From positions 1,526,501 through 1,590,500 of the forward strand of contig NZ_CP121694.1 in NCBI RefSeq assembly GCF_035573695.1: 64,000 nt of DNA, given 5' to 3'. Under the pieces are notes generated by a model, which saw nothing but the letters and a program-made list of their open reading frames with translations, searched no databases and was not told where the DNA came from. Positions within the stretch are counted from its first letter, which is position 1. Each line of letters begins with the position of its first letter. The DNA is from Metallumcola ferriviriculae (lineage in GTDB: Bacteria > Bacillota > JADQBR01). Position numbers and translations under genes: made by a program. Of this stretch, positions 35,744 to 45,312 are shown one piece after another.

Positions 35744-35962
35744 TTAAAGAGATACAGGGTCAATGAAAACCTTTTCATCATAACCGCAGCTGGGGCAAGC
35801 CGCGATATGGACGCATTGATTACTAACAATTTGTTCCAGGTATGGACTGTAAGGGCCGGCATAATTAGAAAGAGAGCCAGTATCCTCTAGTTGCTGGTGG
35901 CAGTAGGTGCAGTGTCGGTCTATGCTAATTAAACCGTTACACAGCGGACATTGTTTCGTCAT
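35744..35962 (-). CDS. Small zinc-finger protein
   Basis: A 72-residue protein with three CxxC motifs: CPLCNG near residue 5, CTYCHQ near 18 and CPSCGYD near 56. It probably binds zinc through a ribbon-type fold. It is the first gene of a three-gene minus-strand operon ending at 35241. Function unknown. Confidence 0.75.
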   Translation of the reverse strand: MTKQCPLCNGLISIDRHCTYCHQQLEDTGSLSNYAGPYSPYLEQIVSNQCVHIAACPSCGYDEKVFIDPVSL

Positions 35963-36117
35963 AAGTATGCCCCCAATTTGCTTTAGTCTTAGGTTTTGTT
36001 TCTTACATAAATCAATACGATGAAATAATTACCTGCAGTGATTTTTTTATATGTTAAATGGCCCAAAGGCGTCTGAGTTCTCAAAAGCAGATTAGGATGT
36101 ATAAATTAAAAAAATAG

Positions 36118-36146
36118 TTGATTAGCATCTGGTAATGAGATATAAT
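36118..36146 (+). promoter_or_regulatory. Sigma-A promoter of the tryptophan transporter gene
   Basis: TTGATT, 17 bases, TATAAT. Confidence 0.75.
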
Positions 36147-36172
36147 AAATGCAATTAAATATCGAGAGGGGT

Positions 36173-36205
36173 GAGACGAGTAGAGTTGAGTTGAGAATAG
36201 CTGAG
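36173..36205 (+). promoter_or_regulatory. Candidate TRAP-binding site (seven phased (G/U)AG triplets)
   Basis: Triplets GAG, GAG, GAG, GAG, GAG, TAG, GAG start at 36173, 36178, 36183, 36188, 36193, 36198 and 36203: a strict five-base period with two-base spacers, the signature of RNA sites for the trp RNA-binding attenuation protein. A second, less regular cluster (36233-36258) with TAG and GAG triplets overlaps the ribosome binding site. By analogy with Bacillus trpP, bound TRAP would block translation when tryptophan is plentiful. Confidence 0.82.
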
Positions 36206-36265
36206 GTGTTTTTTCTTATTTTCAGACATTTTTAGTAGGTGAGTTAAGGAGAGGAGAGATAAGTA

Positions 36266-36805
36266 ATGAGTTTAAGAGAGTCTATTCAGGTGTCCTTATT
36301 GTTAGGTATAGGTGCTTTGCTGCATCTAATCACTCCCCAGATTTTGCCGGGGATGAAGCCGGACCCATCACTTGCGATGCTATTTGTGGTGGTTATGCTC
36401 CACCGCAATATTCGTCCAATTATTTTAGCCGGTATGGTAGCGGCATTGCTGGCAGCTCTTACCGGTACTCCCGGAATGCAGGTTGCCAATTTAATTGATA
36501 AGTTTTCTACTACACTGATAGTTTATCTGGTTCTAGTAAAACCGATGTACGGTAAAATTAATGACAAGGTGCTGGCCGGCATTTGCGGTCTTTTTGGTAC
36601 TATGATCAGCGGCGGTATCTTTTTAACAGCCGCTATCTTTGTTTTAGGTTTGGAGATGAACTTTACTGCCTTGTATGCAACCATTGTCCTGCCCACAGCA
36701 ATTATCAATACTGTGGTTACAGTAGTACTTTACCCGCTGGTGGTCTTCAGTAAGAATGTGGTTGAAAAGACAAGTGTCTATAAAAGCTATAATCGTAAAG
36801 CGTAA
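36266..36805 (+). CDS. trpP: Tryptophan transporter TrpP-like
   Basis: A 179-residue membrane protein with about five or six helices (LLLGIGALLHLITPQILPGM at the start, then SLAMLFVVVMLHRN). It matches the TrpP/YhaG family of tryptophan transport proteins, which resemble S components of ECF transporters. The upstream phased (G/U)AG repeats support a tryptophan-related role independently. The ATG follows AAGGAGAGGAGAG, which lies in the second triplet cluster. A terminator follows. Confidence 0.88.
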   Translation: MSLRESIQVSLLLGIGALLHLITPQILPGMKPDPSLAMLFVVVMLHRNIRPIILAGMVAALLAALTGTPGMQVANLIDKFSTTLIVYLVLVKPMYGKINDKVLAGICGLFGTMISGGIFLTAAIFVLGLEMNFTALYATIVLPTAIINTVVTVVLYPLVVFSKNVVEKTSVYKSYNRKA

Positions 36806-36827
36806 AATGATAACAGGCAATAACAGG

Positions 36828-36855
36828 GCGAGGCCGAAAGGTTTCGCTTTTTTTG
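36828..36855 (+). terminator. Terminator after trpP
   Basis: GCGAGGCC-GAAA-GGTTTCGC hairpin followed by seven or eight T. Confidence 0.85.
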
Positions 36856-37037
36856 TTTTCAGCCCGCCCATGCCTCTGGTGTGGGGAAGGATGGATATGG
36901 AAAAAGAGGAAATTTGCCTAATAAGCGCGAAGTAAAATGATAGAGTTGGGCCGGTTTATAATGCCTAAGGTAACTAACTGTGCTTGGCTCGCCTGGCATG
37001 GTAAAACGACATAATACTTCAAGGGGGTCAGGAAAAT

Positions 37038-38702
37038 TTGTTAAGAAAAAGCAAATTATTATTTGTTGTTGCATTGACATTGGTGGTAGTATTTGCATTG
37101 GCTGGCTGCGGCGCTCCGAAGAATGAAGGCAAGGGTAGCGATAACGCGGGTAAAGAAGAAGTAAAACAGAAGATCACCTATAATTTAGGCAGCGAACCCG
37201 AAACGCTAGACCCGGGTAAAGTAACCGGTAATCCTGATATGACCGCTATTAATGCAATGATGGAGGGTTTGACCCGTTATAATATGGACGGTGAATTAGA
37301 GCCGGCTATGGCCAAAGATTGGGACATTTCTCCCGATGGCACAGTTTACACTTTTAAAATCAGGGAAGATGCCAAGTGGAGCAATGGAGACCCGGTAACG
37401 GCTGAAGATTTTGAATTTGCATGGCGCCAGATTCTTGACCCTGAATTTGCTGCTGACTATGCCTATGAATTATATTACTTGAAAAACGCTGCTGCTTATA
37501 ACGATTTCGAAGATACTTCCGTGACCAGTCCGGACCAAATAGGTGTTGAGGCAGTAGATGCGAAGACCCTAGAAGTAACCTTGGCAGCGCCGGCACCACA
37601 ATTTCTAGGATTGACTGCATTCCCGGCATATTTCCCGGTGCATAAGGCAACTGCGACAGCTAATCCCGATTGGCATGCAGAGCCTGAGACTTATGTGAAC
37701 AATGGCCCCTTTAAGATGACTGTGTGGGAGCATGACCAAAAGATTGTTTTTGAGAAAAATGAAACCTACTGGGATAAGGATAGTGTGAGACTGGATGAAT
37801 TGGTGATGACTCTGGTGTCTTCAGAGTCTACGGAGTTGGCGATGTTTGAAACCGGAGATATTGATGTCGGTGACAATCCGCCTAATGAAGAAATGGACAG
37901 GTTAAAAGCAGATGCTAATTACGGATTAACAATCGGTGGGGACCTGTCTACATACTACTATGTCTTTAATACAACTGCTAAGCCTTTTGATGATGTACGG
38001 GTAAGAAAGGCGCTGACTATGGCTATCGATCGTGAAGCAATTGTGGAGAACATTGCCAAAGCAGGTCAAATTCCGGCTTTTGCTTATGTTCCTTTTGGTT
38101 TAGACGATGCTGATAAGTCTAAAGACTTCCGGGAAGAAGGCGGTAACGACTATTTTGCAGAAAACTTGGAAAAAGCCCAGGAACTTTTAGCTGAAGCAGG
38201 CTACCCCAATGGCGAAGGGTTCCCCGAATTCGAAATCTTGAACACTGACAGGGAATTATACTTAAATATTGCTCAAGCAATTCAAGAAATGTGGAAGCAG
38301 AATCTTGGCATTGAGGGTGTAAAAGTCATATCCCAGGAATGGGGTTCCTACCTGAAGGCCCGTGCCGAACTGGATTATCTAGTAGCTGCTGCCGGATGGG
38401 GTGCTGATTATGCTGACCCGATGACATTTTTAGATATGTATATTAAGGACGGCGGTAATAATGACACCGGCTGGAGTGACGAGCGCTATGACCAGTCGAT
38501 TGCCAAAGCTAACAGTACTAATGACCAGGCAGTAAGAATGCAGGCCATGCATGAAGCAGAAGATATTTTGATGGAAGCTATGCCGCTTATGCCCATATAT
38601 TTCTACACTAACCCATATATAATGAAGGATTACGTAAAGGATGTAGTAGTGCCCGATTTTGGCCCTAATATGGACTTCAAATGGGCGTATGTTGAGAAGT
38701 AA
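37038..38702 (+). CDS. oppA: Oligopeptide ABC transporter binding lipoprotein (OppA)
   Basis: A 554-residue family 5 solute-binding protein. Signal peptide with lipobox ALAGC (Cys near residue 24). The OppA signature is clear: GSEPETLDPGKVTGNPD, LTRYNMDGELEPAMAKDWD, TAEDFEFAWRQILDP. It captures peptides outside the membrane for OppBCDF encoded downstream. It starts with TTG after AAGGGGG. A hairpin terminator between it and oppB suggests a higher dose of the binding protein. Confidence 0.93.
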   Translation: MLRKSKLLFVVALTLVVVFALAGCGAPKNEGKGSDNAGKEEVKQKITYNLGSEPETLDPGKVTGNPDMTAINAMMEGLTRYNMDGELEPAMAKDWDISPDGTVYTFKIREDAKWSNGDPVTAEDFEFAWRQILDPEFAADYAYELYYLKNAAAYNDFEDTSVTSPDQIGVEAVDAKTLEVTLAAPAPQFLGLTAFPAYFPVHKATATANPDWHAEPETYVNNGPFKMTVWEHDQKIVFEKNETYWDKDSVRLDELVMTLVSSESTELAMFETGDIDVGDNPPNEEMDRLKADANYGLTIGGDLSTYYYVFNTTAKPFDDVRVRKALTMAIDREAIVENIAKAGQIPAFAYVPFGLDDADKSKDFREEGGNDYFAENLEKAQELLAEAGYPNGEGFPEFEILNTDRELYLNIAQAIQEMWKQNLGIEGVKVISQEWGSYLKARAELDYLVAAAGWGADYADPMTFLDMYIKDGGNNDTGWSDERYDQSIAKANSTNDQAVRMQAMHEAEDILMEAMPLMPIYFYTNPYIMKDYVKDVVVPDFGPNMDFKWAYVEK

Positions 38703-38749
38703 TAAATTTTAGAATGGCATTAAGCAAAGAATTGCTGTTATGGGTATGG

Positions 38750-38789
38750 GGTGTATGTGGTCTTTTGGGCTGCATATACCTCAATTTTT
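38750..38789 (+). terminator. Terminator/attenuator between oppA and oppB
   Basis: An 11-bp stem GGTGTATGTGG/CTGCATATACC with some G-T pairs and a nine-base loop, followed by TCAATTTTTA. Confidence 0.7.
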
Positions 38790-38832
38790 ATAAGGCAGGT
38801 AGTGGAGAAACGTTTTAGGGAGTGAATGGAAC

Positions 38833-39762
38833 GTGAGTTATCTGATGAGAAAGTTTAGTTCAGCTTTAGTTGCTGTGCTGGTTATCATTACCGTCACGTT
38901 TTTCCTAATGCATTCTATTCCCGGTGGACCGTTTGACTCCGAAAGGAAGCTGCCTAACACCATTATGAAGAATATTAATGCACGGTATCATCTAGATGAC
39001 CCTCTATGGGTGCAGTACACAGATTATTTGCAGAATATCGTAAAAGGAGATTTAGGGCCTTCGTTTAGGTACGAGACCAGAACTGTAAATGACATTATTC
39101 GTGACGGATTTCCGGTGTCAGCGGCCATAGGGGCTATAGTGATACTGTTGGCCCTCGGCATTGGCATATTGCTGGGGGTTATTGCTGCCTTAAATCATAA
39201 TAAATGGCAGGATTACGGTGCTATGCTAATAGCGACTATTGGTGTATCAGTGCCTAGTTTTATCGTTGCCGGTTTGGCGATGTATGTCTTTGCGGAGAAA
39301 CTGCGTTGGTTTCCTCCGGCGTTGTGGGAAGGGCCTGAGTCTATGGTGCTTCCGGTGATTGCCCTTGCCGGATTACCTACGGCGGTAATCGCTCGTTTGA
39401 TGCGTTCTAGTATGCTGGAGGTATTAAACCAGGATTATATTAAAACTGCCAGAGCCAAGGGTTTGGCAACCCGGGTGATAGTTTATCGTCATGCGTTGAG
39501 AAACGCAATATTACCGGTTGTTACCTATCTGGGACCCGCTGTTGCCGGAATTGTTACCGGCAGTTTTATAGTAGAAAATATTTTCGCTATACCAGGTTTG
39601 GGCAAATGGTTCGTCATGAGTATCAGTAATAGGGATTATCCGGTGATATTAGGGGTAACCATTTTCTACAGCACACTGCTGATTTTTATGAACATGATAG
39701 TGGATATTGCTTATGCTGTGATTGACCCCCGCATTAAACTGTCGGATAGAAAGGGTGAGTAG
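38833..39762 (+). CDS. oppB: Oligopeptide ABC transporter permease OppB
   Basis: A 309-residue inner-membrane permease with about six helices. The N-terminal FLMHSIPGGPFD and the cytoplasmic loop around SMLEVLNQDYIKTARAKGL (the EAA motif that contacts the ATPases) are typical. It starts with GTG, preceded by GGGAGTGAATG. It ends one base before oppC. Confidence 0.94.
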   Translation: MSYLMRKFSSALVAVLVIITVTFFLMHSIPGGPFDSERKLPNTIMKNINARYHLDDPLWVQYTDYLQNIVKGDLGPSFRYETRTVNDIIRDGFPVSAAIGAIVILLALGIGILLGVIAALNHNKWQDYGAMLIATIGVSVPSFIVAGLAMYVFAEKLRWFPPALWEGPESMVLPVIALAGLPTAVIARLMRSSMLEVLNQDYIKTARAKGLATRVIVYRHALRNAILPVVTYLGPAVAGIVTGSFIVENIFAIPGLGKWFVMSISNRDYPVILGVTIFYSTLLIFMNMIVDIAYAVIDPRIKLSDRKGE

Positions 39763-39763
39763 G

Positions 39764-40687
39764 ATGACACAAAAAAGCATTTCCGCAGAGTTATTTCAAC
39801 CCGTAAAGAGCAGTACGGGTGATGCTGAAGTGATTGTTCGGCCGAGTGTGTCCTACCGGGCAGATGCGTGGCAGCGGTTAAAACAGAATAAGGCGGCGAT
39901 AGCAGGGTTAATCATTATCTTATTATTAATAACGATGGCCATAATAGGGCCGCATTTGAACAAATGGTCTTATTCTGAACAGGTATTAGCCAATGCCAAT
40001 GAAGCGCCCAGCAGTGAATACTGGTTTGGGACTGATTCTTTAGGCAGAGACCTTTTTACCCGGGTTTGGTATGGTGCCAGGATATCTTTGATGATTGGTT
40101 TTATTACCAGTGTTAGCAGTATTCTGGTGGGGACTATCTACGGCAGTATTTCCGGTTACTTCGGCGGTCGGGTGGACGATATCATGATGCGAATTGTGGA
40201 GATATTTTATGGTGTCCCTTTTTTGTTGTACGTAATTTTATTAATGTTAATCATGGAGCCGGGCTTAAAGACTATTATCATTGCTTTGGGGGCGGTTTAC
40301 TGGATGGGCACGGCCAGGATAGTGCGCGGTCAGGTGCTCAAGCTTAAACAAGAGGAATTCGTGCTGGCTGCGAAAACCTTGGGTGGCAGTGCCGCTAGAA
40401 TTATTTTGAGACACCTAATTCCAAATAGCATGGGTCCGATTATCGTCATGATGACACTTACCATTCCAGAAGCCATCTTCACCGAAGCTTTTTTGAGCTT
40501 CTTGGGATTGGGCGTCGGTGTACCTAAGGCCAGTTGGGGCTATTTGGCCAACGATGGCATTCAAGCTATCAGGTCATTTCCTTGGCAGCTGCTTTTCCCG
40601 GCATTTTTTATCAGTTTAACCATGCTGGCATTTAACTTGCTTGGAGATGGACTACGTGACGTTTCTGACCCACGCATGCGTAAGTAA
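39764..40687 (+). CDS. oppC: Oligopeptide ABC transporter permease OppC
   Basis: A 307-residue permease with an OppC-type N-terminal domain (WQRLKQNKAAIAGLIIILLL) and the standard permease core with the EAA loop (LKLKQEEFVLAAKTLGGS). ATG 39764 has AAAGGGTGAG upstream; an in-frame codon at 39722 lies inside oppB and is not needed. It pairs with OppB. Confidence 0.94.
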   Translation: MTQKSISAELFQPVKSSTGDAEVIVRPSVSYRADAWQRLKQNKAAIAGLIIILLLITMAIIGPHLNKWSYSEQVLANANEAPSSEYWFGTDSLGRDLFTRVWYGARISLMIGFITSVSSILVGTIYGSISGYFGGRVDDIMMRIVEIFYGVPFLLYVILLMLIMEPGLKTIIIALGAVYWMGTARIVRGQVLKLKQEEFVLAAKTLGGSAARIILRHLIPNSMGPIIVMMTLTIPEAIFTEAFLSFLGLGVGVPKASWGYLANDGIQAIRSFPWQLLFPAFFISLTMLAFNLLGDGLRDVSDPRMRK

Positions 40688-40702
40688 CAGGAGGTGAAGT
40701 TG

Positions 40703-41701
40703 ATGGACCCAGGACAGCTTCTCAAAATAGATGATTTGAAAGTATCATTCTTCACCCATGCAGGTGAGGTAAAAGCGGTACGCGGCGTTAATCTGCATCT
40801 TAATAAAGGGGATACGCTGGGTATTGTAGGAGAATCCGGCTGCGGTAAGAGTGTTACTGCGCAATCAATTATGAAGTTAATCCCTTCACCTCCGGGTAGG
40901 ATTGTCTGTGGCTCCATCAACTTTGCTGGTGTTGAGATAGCCACCAAGACTGAACGGGCCATGCAAAAAATTCGGGGTAACGATATCAGTATGATTTTTC
41001 AAGATCCCATGACATCTTTAAACCCAACCATGGGCATCGGCAGACAAATTGTTGAGGGACTTCAACTGCATCAAAAAATGAACGCGGATAAAGCACGTAA
41101 GAGAACTTTGGAACTACTGGGCTTGGTTGGTATCCCCAATCCGGAAAAGTGCATCACTCAATACCCCTACCAATTAAGCGGCGGCATGCGACAGCGGGTC
41201 ATGATTGCCATTGCCTTGGCGTGTGAACCGAAGCTTTTGATCGCGGATGAGCCGACCACGGCGCTGGATGTTACCATCCAAGCACAGATATTGGATTTGA
41301 TGAAGGATTTACAAAAGAAACTAGATACGGCAATTGTCCTCATTACCCATGATTTAGGAGTTGTGGCAGAGGTCTGTGACCGGGTGCTGGTTATGTATGC
41401 CGGGAAGGTGGTAGAAGAAGGAAATATCCGTGATATTTTCTATCACTCCCAGCACCCCTACAGTTGGGGACTGCTCAAGTCGGTACCGCGGATGGATAAC
41501 GAGGCCAAATCCAACTTGGTGCCTATTAATGGTCAGCCGCCGGATTTAATCAGCCCGCCCAAGGGTTGTGCCTTTAGTCCCCGGTGTGAGAAGGCAATGC
41601 AGGTATGTCAGCAGCATCAGCCGGAAATGTTTAATATTCGGGACGGCCATTCTGCGGCTTGTTGGTTGTTAGACCCTAGAGCCAAAGGGGTGGTATCATG
41701 A
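40703..41701 (+). CDS. oppD: Oligopeptide ABC transporter ATPase OppD
   Basis: A 332-residue ATPase: Walker [15 protein letters not shown] loop [10 protein letters not shown], signature LSGGMRQRV, Walker [13 protein letters not shown], and a C-terminal oligopeptide-transporter region with Cys residues ([15 protein letters not shown]) that in relatives can hold an iron-sulphur cluster. ATG 40703 follows AGGAGG by eight bases; an in-frame GTG at 40694 overlaps that site. It overlaps oppF by four bases. Confidence 0.95.
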   Translation: MDPGQLLKIDDLKVSFFTHAGEVKAVRGVNLHLNKGDTLGIVGESGCGKSVTAQSIMKLIPSPPGRIVCGSINFAGVEIATKTERAMQKIRGNDISMIFQDPMTSLNPTMGIGRQIVEGLQLHQKMNADKARKRTLELLGLVGIPNPEKCITQYPYQLSGGMRQRVMIAIALACEPKLLIADEPTTALDVTIQAQILDLMKDLQKKLDTAIVLITHDLGVVAEVCDRVLVMYAGKVVEEGNIRDIFYHSQHPYSWGLLKSVPRMDNEAKSNLVPINGQPPDLISPPKGCAFSPRCEKAMQVCQQHQPEMFNIRDGHSAACWLLDPRAKGVVS

Positions 41702-42684
41702 CCGAAGCACTAATTAAAGTAAGAAATCTTAAAAAGTACTTTCCGGTGTCTAAGGGAATGTTGGCGCCAAAAAGCTATTTGAGAGCCGTTGACGGGGTTT
41801 CCTTTAATATAGTGAAGGGAGAGACTCTAGGGCTGGTAGGCGAGAGTGGATGCGGTAAAACTACAGTGGGCCGGACTATTATCAGATTATATCAGCCTAC
41901 CGACGGCAAAGTGCTTTATAAAGGGAAAAATATTTTCGACATGAAGGGCAAAGAAGCGGCAAGTCTTAACCGCAGTATGCAGATGATTTTTCAGGACCCC
42001 TATGCTGCTCTTAACCCCAGGATGACCGTTAGTGATATTATTGGTGAGGCTTTGGATATTCACAAATTGGCTCAAGGCAAAGAGCGTACCAAACGCATAC
42101 ATCATTTATTGGAAATGGTGGGGTTAAACCGCGAACATGCTTCCAGATTTCCGCATGAATTTAGCGGCGGGCAGAGGCAGCGTATTGGTATCGCCCGGGC
42201 GCTCGCTGTGGAACCGAAATTTATCATTTGTGACGAGCCCATTTCTGGGTTGGATGTATCAATTCAGGCCCAGGTGGTGAATCTGCTTGAAAAACTACAG
42301 CAGGAGCTGGGATTGACATATCTTTTCATTGCCCACGACCTGGCAATGGTCAAGCACATCAGCAGCAGAGTAGCAGTAATGTATTTGGGGCGAATGATAG
42401 AATTGGCGGCAAACGATGAACTGTATAGTAATCCACTGCACCCTTATACTAAGGCCTTATTATCCGCTATACCCATTCCCGACCCCGACAGGGCGGCAGC
42501 CAAGCAGAGACAGCGGCTGGCAGGGGAAATGACCAGTGTCATTTCCCCTGCGTCAGGATGCAGCTTTGTCAATCGCTGTCCGATCGCTAAAGACATCTGT
42601 AAAAACAAAACGCCGGCCCTTAAGGATGCCGGCGGCGGTCACCTAGTGGCTTGTCATTTCCCGGGTAACCTTCTTCTTCGGTGA
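41698..42684 (+). CDS. oppF: Oligopeptide ABC transporter ATPase OppF
   Basis: A 328-residue ATPase: Walker [26 protein letters not shown], signature [15 protein letters not shown], Walker [13 protein letters not shown], and the C-terminal Cys motif ([15 protein letters not shown]). It begins at an ATGA overlap with oppD and ends the opp operon, where it overlaps the convergent small gene at 42620-42865 by 65 bases. Confidence 0.95.
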   Translation: MTEALIKVRNLKKYFPVSKGMLAPKSYLRAVDGVSFNIVKGETLGLVGESGCGKTTVGRTIIRLYQPTDGKVLYKGKNIFDMKGKEAASLNRSMQMIFQDPYAALNPRMTVSDIIGEALDIHKLAQGKERTKRIHHLLEMVGLNREHASRFPHEFSGGQRQRIGIARALAVEPKFIICDEPISGLDVSIQAQVVNLLEKLQQELGLTYLFIAHDLAMVKHISSRVAVMYLGRMIELAANDELYSNPLHPYTKALLSAIPIPDPDRAAAKQRQRLAGEMTSVISPASGCSFVNRCPIAKDICKNKTPALKDAGGGHLVACHFPGNLLLR

Positions 42685-42865
42685 GGCGGTTTCGCAGCTC
42701 TTCCGCTTCTTTTGTATCCGCCGGATTAAGACTCATGGCCAATCTAAACCGGTCTAATGCTAAATGTGCGGAAGACTTCATATTGGGGTTGATGCTTCCC
42801 GCGCGTGCCATTAATTCTTCTGCCAACTCTTCATTTTCATCGCGTTTATCTCGTTTATTATCCAT
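42620..42865 (-). CDS. Small helical protein, function unknown
   Basis: An 81-residue, highly charged protein beginning MDNKRDKRDENEELAEELMA; the pattern HLALDRFRLAMSLNPADTKE resembles one tetratricopeptide-like helix pair. A perfect ribosome binding site (AGGAGG) lies eight bases before the ATG on the minus strand, which favours it over the competing plus-strand frame. Its 3' end overlaps oppF by 65 bases. Function unknown. Confidence 0.6.
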   Translation of the reverse strand: MDNKRDKRDENEELAEELMARAGSINPNMKSSAHLALDRFRLAMSLNPADTKEAEELRNRLTEEEGYPGNDKPLGDRRRHP

Positions 42866-42981
42866 AAGATGACCTCCTAAATTTTATTCACTTTTTCTAA
42901 TTTGATTTATTTGTTTATTTTGTGCCTAATTCTGATATAATATTTCATGAATTGTGTAAGAAATATTTGGAGGGATGAATC

Positions 42982-43812
42982 ATGAAAGGACTCTGGTTTA
43001 CCGAAAGGCAAAACCCAGGGCTTGAGATATCTTGTTTAACTAAAAAAACTCTGCACTGGGAGAAAACAGACTATCAGGAGTTGGCAGTAATTGATACTGA
43101 GACATTTGGCAGGATGCTGCTGCTGGATGGGGTCATTCAAACAACTATTGAGGACGAATTTGTCTATCACGAAATGATTTCCATGGTCGCTTTAAATACC
43201 CATCCTAATCCCGAAAAAGTGCTGGTAATTGGTGGCGGCGACGGCGGCACCATTAGAGAAATTGCCAAGCATCCTAAGGTAAAAGAAGCGGTGCTGGTGG
43301 AGATAGACGGTCAGGTAGTGGAAACAGCAAAAAAATATTTACCGGAGATATCCGTTGGCTTAGATAATCCTAAAGTCAGAGTAATCATTGACGACGGTAT
43401 TAAACACGTGCAGGACAATGAAAATACATATGATGTAATCATTGTGGATTCAACTGACCCGGTGGGGCCGGCAGTTGGGCTGTTTTCCGGTGAATTCTAT
43501 CGCCAGATACATAAAGCACTGACACCGGATGGAATTTTTGTAGCGCAAACAGAATCTCCCTTTTTTAATAAGGACCTTATTAAAGGAATCCAAAAGGACC
43601 TAGCGGACATTTTTGCTATAAATAAACTAATATTGGCAAATGTACCTACTTACCCAGGGGGATTGTGGACTTTTTCTCTGGGCAGCAAGAAATATGATCC
43701 AGAGAAAGTGGAAAGGGAGAGTATTGCCGAGCTTGATACCAAATACTATTCCCGGGATGTTCACTTTAGTGCCCTGGTACTGCCGCCTTTTGTCAAGGAA
43801 TTGATGCCATAG
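42982..43812 (+). CDS. speE: Spermidine synthase
   Basis: A 276-residue polyamine aminopropyltransferase that makes spermidine from putrescine and decarboxylated SAM. Motifs: [20 protein letters not shown], the SAM-binding [13 protein letters not shown], and the catalytic DSTDPVGP with the following QTESPFF. A -10 like box (TATAAT at 42936-42941) and GGAGGG precede the ATG. speB follows after 10 bases. Confidence 0.95.
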   Translation: MKGLWFTERQNPGLEISCLTKKTLHWEKTDYQELAVIDTETFGRMLLLDGVIQTTIEDEFVYHEMISMVALNTHPNPEKVLVIGGGDGGTIREIAKHPKVKEAVLVEIDGQVVETAKKYLPEISVGLDNPKVRVIIDDGIKHVQDNENTYDVIIVDSTDPVGPAVGLFSGEFYRQIHKALTPDGIFVAQTESPFFNKDLIKGIQKDLADIFAINKLILANVPTYPGGLWTFSLGSKKYDPEKVERESIAELDTKYYSRDVHFSALVLPPFVKELMP

Positions 43813-43822
43813 GAGGTTAGTT

Positions 43823-44659
43823 ATGACGTTGTTTATGGGGAGTATAGATAAAGCCTTAGGAGCAAAGGTAGTGTTGATCGGGGCACCGATGGATTTTACA
43901 GTTAGTTTTCGCCCCGGCACCCGGCTCGGACCGCAGCAGATGCGCAATGTTTCCGACGGGCTCGAAGAGTATAGTCACGATTTGGGCCGGGAATTAGTAG
44001 AAACTAAGTTTTTCGACAGTGGCGACCTTGAGCTGCCCTTTGGTAATGTAAGCCGAAGTTTAGACATTATTGGCGGAGCAATTCGAGATATCTTAAAGGA
44101 GGGGCAGATGCCTTTCTTGTTGGGCGGAGAACATCTGGTCAGCTTTCCCGCCGTGGAGGCAGTTTATAATAAATATCAGGACCTTGTGGTACTCCATTTT
44201 GATGCTCATGCCGACCTGCGTACAGATTACCTCGGAGAAAGTCAATCCCACGCAACGGTCATCAGAAAGGTAAGCGAGCTCATCGGCGGGCAGAATGTCT
44301 ATCAATTTGGTATCCGCTCAGGTACAAAAGAAGAGTTTGCCTATGCTCGTGACAACACTAACCTCTATTATAAAACAGTGAAGGATGCCCTGGCCGAAGT
44401 GTTGCCGACAATTAAGGGGCGCCCTGTCTATCTGACCATAGATATTGATGTATTGGACCCCGCCTTTGCTCCGGGTACCGGCACGCCCGAACCTGGCGGT
44501 ATTTGCAGTAGGGAATTATTCGAAAGCATTTATTTGCTGAAAGGGCAGCGGGTAGTAGGCATGGACCTAGTGGAAGTTTCACCATTTGGCGATGAGACCT
44601 GGCGCACGGCTCTCGCCGGTGCTAAAATTATCCGGGAACTGCTTTTGTTGTTCGCATAG
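43823..44659 (+). CDS. speB: Agmatinase
   Basis: A 278-residue ureohydrolase that converts agmatine to putrescine and urea, the substrate step before SpeE. The binuclear Mn ligands are visible in GGEHLVSFP, HFDAHADLRTDY and DIDVLDPAFAPGTGTPEPGG. AGGAGG lies before the ATG. The speE-speB pair forms a complete agmatine-to-spermidine branch except for SAM decarboxylase and arginine decarboxylase, which are elsewhere. Confidence 0.95.
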   Translation: MTLFMGSIDKALGAKVVLIGAPMDFTVSFRPGTRLGPQQMRNVSDGLEEYSHDLGRELVETKFFDSGDLELPFGNVSRSLDIIGGAIRDILKEGQMPFLLGGEHLVSFPAVEAVYNKYQDLVVLHFDAHADLRTDYLGESQSHATVIRKVSELIGGQNVYQFGIRSGTKEEFAYARDNTNLYYKTVKDALAEVLPTIKGRPVYLTIDIDVLDPAFAPGTGTPEPGGICSRELFESIYLLKGQRVVGMDLVEVSPFGDETWRTALAGAKIIRELLLLFA

Positions 44660-44771
44660 TGATTTGGTAAAGATTGATGGTATAACCTTTTATTTTTATA
44701 ATTGACCCGTCCAACCTCATCATGTTATAATAGCTTTGCGCTTGTGAGGGCAATGTTACCAAAGATTTCTT

Positions 44772-44800
44772 TTGACAATTTGCCTTAAATTGTGTATACT
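44772..44800 (+). promoter_or_regulatory. Sigma-A promoter of the tRNA Asp-Phe-Gly operon
   Basis: TTGACA, 17 bases, TATACT, ending 43 bases before tRNA-Asp. Confidence 0.85.
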
Positions 44801-44843
44801 AGATTTTGTCGCTGGAAAAAACAAAATAGAAATTGCAGAGTAT

Positions 44844-44919
44844 GGAGCTGTGGTGTAGAGGCTAACATGCCGGCCTGTCACGCCGGAGATCGCGGGTTCG
44901 ACCCCCGTCAGCTCCGCCA
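44844..44919 (+). tRNA. tRNA-Asp (anticodon GTC)
   Basis: A 76-nt tRNA with encoded CCA. Anticodon stem CCGGC/GCCGG with loop CTGTCAC gives GTC. T arm GGGTTCGACCC. First of three tandem tRNAs. Confidence 0.97.
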
Positions 44920-44924
44920 TATCT

Positions 44925-45000
<76 letters not shown>

Positions 45001-45005
45001 TTTTT

Positions 45006-45080
45006 GCGGGTGTAACTCAGTGGTAGAGTGCGACCTTGCCAAGGTCGAAGTCGAGGGTCCGAATCCCTTCACCCGCTCCA
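45006..45080 (+). tRNA. tRNA-Gly (anticodon GCC)
   Basis: A 75-nt tRNA with encoded CCA. Acceptor GCGGGTG/CACCCGC; anticodon stem CGACC/GGTCG with loop TTGCCAA gives GCC. Confidence 0.97.
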
Positions 45081-45103
45081 ATTTTTTATAACGAGCTGAT
45101 ACC

Positions 45104-45146
45104 AATAAGGATTGAAACTTAATTGTTTCAATCCTTATTTTTTTTA
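45104..45146 (+). terminator. Terminator of the tRNA operon
   Basis: A 15-bp perfect stem (AATAAGGATTGAAAC and complement) with a six-base loop, then at least eight T. Confidence 0.92.
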
Positions 45147-45312
45147 CTGCAAGGGATAAAGTGATAAAGGTCAACAAGTGCAAAAAAGCCTACTATTTTC
45201 TGCGTAGGCACAGACGGAAAATTATGCATAATTTAGAGGTATTTGTTATTATTTGTCGAAAAAACCAAGGGATTGGTTGTGATAAATTTAACAAACAAGG
45301 GGTGAGTATTAA

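Noticed and set aside
36147-36265. T-box leader for the tryptophan transporter
   Set aside because: No T-box sequence, specifier stem or terminator is present; the phased (G/U)AG run explains the leader better.
42681-42872. Plus-strand frame antisense to the 81-residue minus-strand gene
   Set aside because: No ribosome binding site; the minus-strand frame has a perfect AGGAGG and a coherent helical product.
45186-45210. GCCTAC/GTAGGC hairpin upstream of the chemoreceptor gene
   Set aside because: No T-run and no match to a known leader; too little to call a feature.
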